A stretch of DNA of 27,543 bases from Lingula anatina (Eukaryota; Brachiopoda; Lingulata; Lingulida; Lingulidae), in NCBI RefSeq assembly GCF_001039355.2, contig NW_019775708.1, forward strand, positions 1 through 27,543. The letters run 5' to 3'. Below the pieces are notes generated by a model that ran no database searches, was not told where the DNA came from, and saw only the letters and a program-made list of their open reading frames with translations. The position numbers and the translations under genes are program-made. Below, piece by piece: positions 20,745-27,543 of this stretch (positions are counted from its first letter, which is position 1; the number at the start of each line of letters is the position of its first letter).

Positions 20745-22190
20745 TTATTTTAAGTGTGTAATCCACTGAAAATGTTCAATAGATTTTACATAACATATTA
20801 AAAAGATGGACGATGGCAATGAAATTGACTCTTGCGCGTGAACTGGATCCTACGTTTTGAAACTGAGGTCACAAAGTTTCGATCTTTTCACAAGGTCTTC
20901 GTCAGATAAATCCATGTTGAGTTGTCACCGGTGTCACGTGTCATCTGTAAACGTAAAGTCAGGTACAAGAGTTAATTTAATTTCCATCGTTATGTAAGTT
21001 AAAAACAACTGGATGAATCGAAACACACACTTTGGAAAAACAGTAAAGCGACCCAACAATATTCAAAAGTAGAACAACGCATTTCTAGACAACACAGCCT
21101 TTAAAAACATGCCAAGAACAATTGTAATGAAATCTCATCACAAAATGACCTCACCCCGAACTGACGGGAGTTGCGTCTAAGTAAACATTTCGACTGTAAT
21201 GAATGCGTGTTGTGGCAGTGTCTGTTTCTGAAGCTACATGCTTGAGGAAGATTCTAATGACACCTTCAGGAGATGATTCTCGGCGTCACCTGTAACATCA
21301 GGTTTCACAAAAAAAGAGACATCCAAGAGACTCTCACGTAAACACCAAGTTTCAAAACAAAAAGGAAATTAGAAAAAAAACTCGGTCACAAATTGGAAGA
21401 GGCTTTTCTCGGCATGCAGTACATGTAACACATTGCTTATTGCTTTCGATGCGGTCTTTGGTCCTCTGAGAGTAGTCAATGGGGCATCAACTGTTCATTT
21501 TGATTACATCAACAATCCTATCACATTACAACAACTGCATTAGAACAACTGCATTAACACAACTACATTAAGACGAGAGAAATAGAACAAATTACTCTGT
21601 CGGTAACACTAACGAGTTTGTGAGATTAATAAGATGTAGCCAACTATATCCAGTACCACAGTCCCTGCAATACATGCTGAGCGTACGGCCAGTTCATCAA
21701 TCTCCCAGAAAATAATTCCTGTTGCTCACACTGAGGTAGCTTCACATGAAGAATATGTGTATGAAGAATATGAGAAGGCCAAAGGGTTCAAATGACCACT
21801 AATTTTACACACAATCTGGTCACTTTGACAGGTTTCGGGTGGCAATGACAGTGTATCTAAAGGTCAAAATCGTTTCGATAATTAAAACTCTCTTGAAATA
21901 CTACATCTTGACCGATTAAGTTGTAATTTAAGTTAAAGGCCCAGTATGCTACATACATGTATCATATGTAGGATACACCCTTTCCACTGTTAGTGGCTGA
22001 AGAGGGGTAGGAGTTTACGTCTTTGTATTGAGGGCATGAAGATGAGGACAGTTTCTTCAATTTTCCTGTCGGTCGTAACCAGACATAAAATTGACCTTGT
22101 ATTCAAATCCTTCAAAATTCCTTTTTAAACAACGTACGTTTTTGTCCTAATGTTGCAAAGGCAGCTATTATCGCTTATATAATAGCATTA
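20745..22190. other. Non-coding stretch
   Basis: No supported gene. It contains a three-unit 14-bp tandem repeat (21531-21572). The rest is unique AT-rich sequence. Confidence 0.4.
21531..21572. repeat. Three-copy 14-bp tandem repeat
   Basis: ACAACTGCATTAGA, ACAACTGCATTAAC and ACAACTACATTAAG are adjacent. Confidence 0.85.
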
Positions 22191-22532
22191 CTATATCTGC
22201 CACAACCGTGATATGTTTCCAGAAATTTTATTAAAAACAATGCATGTTACTGTCAACAAAAGTGACGCTGAATAAAATATTGATTGATGTTTGCATGCTT
22301 TTCGTCTGTTTTCTTGTGTTTTTCTCTGAATATCTGAAATGCTCTTCGTGGCATCTCCAAGTTCAGTCGCCCAAACAAGAAAACAGAAAGTTAAGCACCA
22401 GAAACGAAACGCCGTAATGGCGTACAATGATGAGCACAGACGTTCCGTCGAAGAAGAAAACATCAAATTAAGATGTAAAAAATCGATTGGAATGTGATAG
22501 AAACGCTCGCTCAGTCCCTCTGTCTGCTACAG

Positions 22533-22690
22533 TTCGCCACCCATCTCCCCGGCCGAGTTACAAGCGTGGAAGCCATAGGAGTGTTTTAAAGGTATTATTG
22601 GTTTCTGCCCCTTCCGGTCACGTGGTATACACAGACAACGGGTGTCCTTCATGTACTAGTATGTTGAGACCGTACAGAACTACAAACTAG
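22533..22690 (+). CDS. Weak candidate exon, unknown protein
   Basis: A pyrimidine-rich tract ending GTCTGCTACAG|TTCGCC resembles a good acceptor. In one frame the following sequence stays open to a TAG ending at 22690, starting RHPSPRPSYKRGSHRSVLK. A donor-like AAAG|GTATTA at 22592 could instead close a 59-bp exon. The segment is more GC-rich than its surroundings and includes an ETS-like plus E-box string (CTTCCGGTCACGTGG, about 22611-22625). It may therefore be regulatory rather than coding. I recognise no protein family. Confidence 0.13.
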
Positions 22691-24286
22691 AGCAAACATT
22701 CACTAATAGAGTTTGGAGTTAATTAAATTTTCATGCAGTTTGGAGATAATAAGATAACTATGCAGTTAAAAATGTGTATACAAGTACAGTGTACATGTAC
22801 ATGTAAGTTCATGAAAAGATCTAAAAATCGTATCAAAATACATAATGTCAGCATATGCAGCGCCAACGAATGCTGATTAGTTTATCTTTCGATTCGTAAA
22901 ATGTTAAATAAGATTTTAAGATTGAAGTAATTGAAATCTCGCTGTATTTCAGATGGTCGATATCTGGCTTCCTCGCATGCATACAGTATGACTTGGACAT
23001 AATATGTTCTTATCCCGCATGAGTTTTCTGTCATAAACTGGCCGTTTGACCTTCACCTTCGACAACTTGCCCCGAACTGAGGACAACATATGTTCGACTG
23101 GCAATTGAGTTCGACGGTAATATCAAACACTGTGCTCCCGTCCTGATCCTCGTTATACTGTCCTAAATCGAAGACCATTGGAATAAATGAATTTAGCGTT
23201 TTCAACATTGCAGAAGCTACACGGTCCGCACTTTTGAATTAGCGGCTCTACAAGCACAAAGCACTACAGGATGTGCCAGAGAGAACCCGGAGGTTGGATA
23301 AAATTAATAGATAGCAATGAAAATCACACGCAGTTTCTAAACCACGTGGGAAATAACCTTAATAAGATGAATCTCACCACCTCCCGGCTTTACCGTAGCA
23401 TAAAAGAAAACAGATTTAACGATATTACAGGTGCGTGAACGGAAGGTCAAGGTTACCCTCGGTCTGTAGCACCGGCTCTGGGTGGCAATTGATGGCTCCA
23501 AAGGTTGTCTCTGTCTCATGCCATGTTCTTGTCACTGATTCTCAGACAAAACTCATATTGACGAAATATCTTTCGTACTGAATAACTTTAACTGAAATAC
23601 TTAAAAAAAACAGATTCCTTTATCCATTTGTTTTGATTATTGACGACAGGAACTGCCAGAAGCAATGTGTTTTGTTATCTTATCGCAAATTTTGGACTAC
23701 TAGGGCCTAAGTTGGATTGATGGACCATCCACAATGACGCATTTTAGGCACCATGGGCCCCAGTTGGACACTATCAATATACCCAGCATGTCTCGTACAG
23801 TATGTCTTATTTTAACTGCTCAGAGAGAAGCCCTACATATTGACCATCACGTCGCGGTTCATTGCCCACTGAATCATTTACTCACGGTGCTTTACTCCTT
23901 TGATGGATGAGGTTTTTGTTGTACACAAACAAATCGATGCCAGTGAAATTGACATCAAACCCAAAGACTTGTGAATTCCTTTTTTTACGTTAACTATACA
24001 GGGGATATACCCGTACTGTATATTGAGCTTTAACCAGACCCTGCCCCAAATTCTCGTTGAAAAAACCACTTCGTGTGGAATCTCGTTGCTAAATGGTTCC
24101 CGTATAGTTTCAGGTTTAAATCACGTTGGTGCAGTGTATACACTCATAAAGTTGTGTTGCCTTTCCAGTACTTAATTGTATATACCAGTATCACACCTTT
24201 TCGATCGAGAAAGCCTCTTTCAGCTCTTTGGCAAGAAACCTTGCACCTCCATCAAGACCTTTCACTGTTTGAATAATTCTGTTTTA
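22691..24286. other. Non-coding stretch
   Basis: No supported gene. Two TACATGTA motifs overlap near 22795. GAAGGTCAAGGTTACCC near 23440 resembles a DR0 nuclear-receptor site, with no other support. The short frames have no recognisable domains. Confidence 0.4.
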
Positions 24287-24289
24287 CAG

Positions 24290-24370
24290 AAGAAACTTGG
24301 CGAGTGTCCCCGTGGAGAGGAATTAAAAGGCGCCTGTGACAGTGATGGAATGTCCTCTCTGCTGTCTTAG
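24290..24370 (+). CDS. Weak candidate terminal exon, unknown protein
   Basis: ATTCTGTTTTACAG|AAGAAA resembles a splice acceptor. From the next base an open frame of 26 codons (KKLGECPRGEELKGACDSDG and then MSSLLS) ends at TAG at 24368-24370. The phase is 0. No polyadenylation signal AATAAA is seen in the following 50 bp, and no upstream exon is identified. I recognise no family. It could be chance. Confidence 0.15.
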   Translation, partial: KKLGECPRGEELKGACDSDGMSSLLS

Positions 24371-24424
24371 CAAGATAATGACAAGGAAAATCTAAAAAAA
24401 GCATTCCCATTAACATCATCGGCC

Positions 24425-24688
24425 TACGTGGATCGACCTAATTGTGCCGAGACTCTACCTGAGTGCAGTCAGTTTAATTGGATGACACGCCTTCTTTTGT
24501 TTCCGACGTACTCTTATCATCACCAGTTTTTATGTATCCAGCCGTGTTAATCTTTTGAAATGATAACATTAAGCGAAAGTTGTAGAGCCGCATTTTGCAA
24601 CCGACCGCATTTTGCAACCGGTTGCAAAATACGTTCAGTTGCAAAATGCGGTCCTACAGAGTCCCCCTGAGCTGGGTCGATCCACTTA
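24425..24688. mobile_element. MITE-like element with nested palindrome (D)
   Basis: The element is flanked by TA. It starts CGTGGATCGACCTA and ends TGGGTCGATCCACT, and the inverted similarity extends about 30 bp inward to GACTCT on both arms. Near its centre, 24587-24652 forms a second, nearly perfect palindrome built of GCATTTTGCAACC units and their complement, centred on ACCGGT. No coding capacity. TA flanks suggest a Tc1/mariner-type non-autonomous element of a different family from the 7.4-kb copies. Confidence 0.7.
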
Positions 24689-25039
24689 GACCGATTGTTT
24701 CATGGGAACTGGGCTTTACATGTATTAGGCAATAACTGGGTTAATGAGATGATATGTACATGTACCATGGCACTACGGCCTATGTGTCACTATTAAGGAT
24801 GTCAAGATTTTTTTACCTGAACAATACCACATACTTGCACTTGTGGATTTGTTGCGTTTTGTTGAAATAAACCGTGCTAAATACAACATAGCCCGATATT
24901 TATAACTGTTGGCACTGCCATAATGTTTGCACATCTACATGTAGTTTTATACATTACTTCGTTTTATTACTTATTGTATAATGAATGGTGTTTATGTCTA
25001 TAATATACCAGTAGACTGTTCTCATATGCCCCTAGCGTA
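24689..25039. other. Non-coding stretch between two MITEs
   Basis: About 350 bp of AT-rich DNA with three TACATGTA motifs (near 24719, 24759 and 24937). No gene seen. Confidence 0.4.
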
Positions 25040-25265
25040 TAAGACCCCATTTCCATAGATTTTAGATCTATCCCTGTGGGGAGTCTCACTACATTACTGT
25101 CAGCTTAGCCGGCTTAAGCGTCTGTCCCGCCTACTAAAAGCTGTAAGGGGGTAATTAACTATGGTTCGCGCTCGGCTGACTGCAATTTAGCGTGAACCCC
25201 CAGGGAGTTAGGTCGATCTAAATCTTAATTTCTGGATCGATCTAAATCTCTGGGAATACACCCTA
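25040..25265 (+). mobile_element. MITE-like element, full copy (B)
   Basis: This second full copy of the family at 7455-7674 is in the same core orientation. It is TA-flanked and about 226 bp long. The left end is AGACCCCATTTCC then TTTTAGATCTATC; the right end is GATCGATCTAAATCTCT then GGGAATACACCC. The core matches copy A at GGGGAGTCTCACTA-ATTACTGTCA, CCCGCCTACTA-AAGCTGTAAGGGGGTAAT and GCGTGAACCCCCAGGGAG. No transposase. Confidence 0.8.
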
Positions 25266-27343
25266 AGCTGCGCTAAACTATGTACTTTTAAAAAGAACAA
25301 ATCGCTTTCTAATATTACACTGACGGGACTATATTGAAAAATGTATTATTAAAATCCTTTTTTATTTGTCGGATTTACCAACCAGTCAACCAGGACCAGG
25401 TTAAATGTAATGACATGTATGTTTGCCACCCCTTTGAAGAGAACTACACTTAAAAGCAATTAATTTGTTCTCTAATGTAACCAGTCTGACGCGCTCGTGA
25501 CGAACTATCGACGTAGCAATTGTTCCTTATTAGCCTGGAGGAAGACGCTGTGTCGGGGGATATTTGCCGATATTTGTTCGACACCTGGTATGTTACCAGT
25601 CGCACGCATTATCTCACAAACAGGTGTTGGATTCTCGGAGAATACAAAGGCTTGTCGGTCTTTTTTTGTGCAGTTTATGTAATTATGTGATATGAAACAA
25701 TACTTATCTTGGCAATGGTATTTGAGGGCAAGGCTTACTGCACAAGATTTAGTCGAAGAAATTCAAGAATCGAGATAAAAAAAATAAAAAACAAATGTTC
25801 TTCCTTAGCTTTATGCATTTGGGCAATTTGGGTATATTTTTACATCAATACCTGACATATACAATCAATATGCTGTTTTTGTCCGTAAGTGCTTTAAAAT
25901 TTGGCAATGGGCAGCTGAAAGGAAAGTTTTACCCTTTGGTATCATGGACCTTTGAAATAGTATAGAAAATAAAATGCCAATACAATAATTGTGAAAGAAA
26001 CTACTAGCGGACCCTGCGGTCAAAGGGTAGGGAAGTTTCAGGAACGCATTTTGCTGTTTATCTTTAGTTGTTATTTTGATAAGTTCTCCTTTTGTGCACT
26101 TCAATGGTAGAACCAGGGAGAAAATGGATCGCAATTTGGCAAGAAAAACCGAACCAAACCCAAGCAACCCATCAGCCCTGTACCCTATGTAATCATTTAA
26201 CGATTATTAAATTCCCTAAGCAAAATCTTAGGCTTCTCACAAAACATACGGTCGCAAAATTTGCAAGAAGTTTTACTATACAAATGAAGTAATGTTAAAA
26301 TTTGAAAGAATATAAGAACTTCTTTCAAACTTGCCGCAGTGTTTTTATATATATTCTCTTGCAATTTTTTTGCAACAACCTGCAAACAGTTTCTTGCAAG
26401 TTGTTAAATTTGCAGCAAATTTGCAAATCTGCAAATATGCTGAAAATCGTTTCATTTTGCTAACGGTTAACCCTCTCTGCTGATTGGTTTGTTTCGATAT
26501 ATAAATATATACGCTCGGTAAATAAGAACTATATCTTAGCTATCTCAACAAAATACCTGTATCATCTTACATTTAGTTCACATGTATGGGCTTCCCTGCC
26601 GCGGGAAGGTTTGGCTTCTAACAAAACCCAGTGGCATTACGTCCCTGTTAATTATGAAGCTCGAGTGCAAAATTTCTAAGCTACCGTGGCCAATTATGTA
26701 ACCCACAATGGAAATTCATTTGTACAGCTTGGCAAACGTTTCAGTAATGATGGCAAAAACACTCTAAAAAGAGACTTACGAAGCCAGGGGTCTTTTGGCA
26801 AATGAAATCATCATGAATAATAAAGAGTCATATTGAAAGAAAAGAGGAATTTCATTCTTTCTTTATTTCACTATTTATTTGTTTATCAGTTCATTTATTT
26901 GTTTTTTGTCATGTTAGCAAATACGTATCGATATTTTATGTAACAGGGGTATTATCTGTTTTACTTTAAAAAAGAACTAAAAAAACTTAAAATCCTCTCT
27001 GATCTCATGTATCGAGGACATAATGTATTAACAGAAATTATATAGGAACCACATAAGACAAAATGATAAAATCTTTAGAATTAGAGTGGACAAAAACTGC
27101 CAAAAGAACTAAAGAAAACAGTTGACTGACAACTTCAAATTAAAACATACCACCTATTGGCATAGCCCTGTGAGAGAGTGTGGGCATTAGGTGTTTTCAG
27201 GTAAAGAAAATTACTGTTCGTGTCCAATCAAGTCTCGATTTTGAAGGCGTTTGTTAAATTCCACCTGGTTTTAAAAAGGTTGGCGCCGAGTTTAACTGTT
27301 CAAATATCAACTGATTAAATGTCTCTGCCAACTTCGCCACTTT
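25266..27343. other. Non-coding stretch to the GA satellite
   Basis: No supported gene. 25490-25680 is somewhat GC-richer, with an open frame that lacks an ATG at its start. A TTGCAA-rich interval lies at 26359-26450. A CCAAT box in reverse (26483-26487) and TATATAAATA (26498-26507) lie close together. T-rich TTTATTTG repeats occur near 26850-26910. Confidence 0.4.
26483..26510 (+). promoter_or_regulatory. Weak CCAAT plus TATA candidate
   Basis: ATTGG (an inverted CCAAT box) is followed 10 bp later by TATATAAATATAT, a plausible TATA box. No coding frame follows downstream, so this is only a motif coincidence unless transcript data support it. Confidence 0.12.
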
Positions 27344-27543
27344 GAGAGAGAGAGAGAGAAAGAGGAGAGAAAGACTGAAAAGGGACATGAAGTGAGAGAG
27401 AGAGTGGGGGGAGAGAGAGAGAGAGAAAGAGGAGAGAGAGAAAGAGGAGAGAGAGAGAGTGAAAAGGGACATGAAGTGAGAGAGAGAGAGAGAGAGAGAG
27501 GAGAAAGAGGAGACAGAGAAAGAGGAGAGAGAGAGAGAGAGAG
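27344..27543. repeat. (GA)n satellite with higher-order unit, runs off the edge
   Basis: Long GA and GAAAGAGGA runs are interspersed with an exact copy pair of TGAAAAGGGACATGAAGTGA at 27376 and 27460, which gives an 84-bp higher-order period. The array continues beyond the window. Frames across it are low-complexity artefacts. Confidence 0.95.

Noticed and set aside
22191-22463. Minus-strand ATG frame of 90 codons with a hydrophobic N-terminal half
   Set aside because: It could mimic a small secreted or membrane protein, but there is no clear signal-peptide cleavage site, promoter, donor or known family. Kept out of the gene list.
27254-27472. Ser/Leu-rich minus-strand frame
   Set aside because: It is a translation of the GA satellite.
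1-27543. CRISPR array, prokaryotic operons or integrated virus
   Set aside because: No regularly spaced identical repeats, no cas-like, integrase, polymerase or capsid frames. A spliced GPCR exon and SINE/MITE content indicate animal nuclear DNA.

Overview
This window looks like nuclear DNA from an animal, most likely a marine invertebrate and possibly a lophotrochozoan such as a mollusc, annelid or brachiopod. It is AT-rich and almost entirely non-coding. It carries microsatellites, small inverted-repeat transposons and tRNA-like SINE heads. The palindrome TACATGTA is strongly over-represented, which I associate with such genomes. The one convincing coding segment is interrupted by a canonical splice donor. 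There are no operons, no long ORFs, and no rRNA or CRISPR. The organism assignment is inference.

The only gene I can support with confidence is the first coding exon of a rhodopsin-like (class A) GPCR on the minus strand (3248 down to 2921). It encodes a glycosylatable N-terminus, TM1, TM2 and ECL1. It ends at a GTAAGT donor inside the codon of the conserved TM3 cysteine. No later exon is visible between 1 and 2920, so the intron runs off the left edge. A sense-strand G-rich tract lies early in that intron, and a TATA-like palindrome lies about 135 bp upstream of the ATG.

Layout. 1-2920: intron of the GPCR gene, with a 107-bp tandem duplication, (ATTT)n/poly-T, TG-rich DNA and the C-rich tract. 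2921-3400: GPCR exon and possible promoter. 4700-5190: a CCAAT/NRF1-like/E-box cluster, a possible minus-strand coding exon, and a 22-bp tandem repeat. 6050-6320: two tRNA-derived SINE-like heads. 6780-6870: poly-T and (TG)n. 7326-7674: two adjacent MITE-like elements sharing a TA. 7675-13120: mostly featureless. 13121-15511: a 39-bp duplication, an E-box cluster and a foldback element with 24-bp perfect arms. 15512-24424: long AT-rich non-coding DNA with an (AAT)n array and weak exon candidates. 24425-24688: a second kind of MITE with a nested palindrome. 25040-25265: a second full copy of the 7.4-kb MITE family. 27344-27543: a GA-rich satellite running off the right edge.

Apart from the GPCR there is no sign of genes working together. 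I found no recognisable new multi-gene system. The most distinctive observations are the MITE family whose termini are swapped between copies, the nested-palindrome MITE, and the G-rich tract just inside the GPCR intron.
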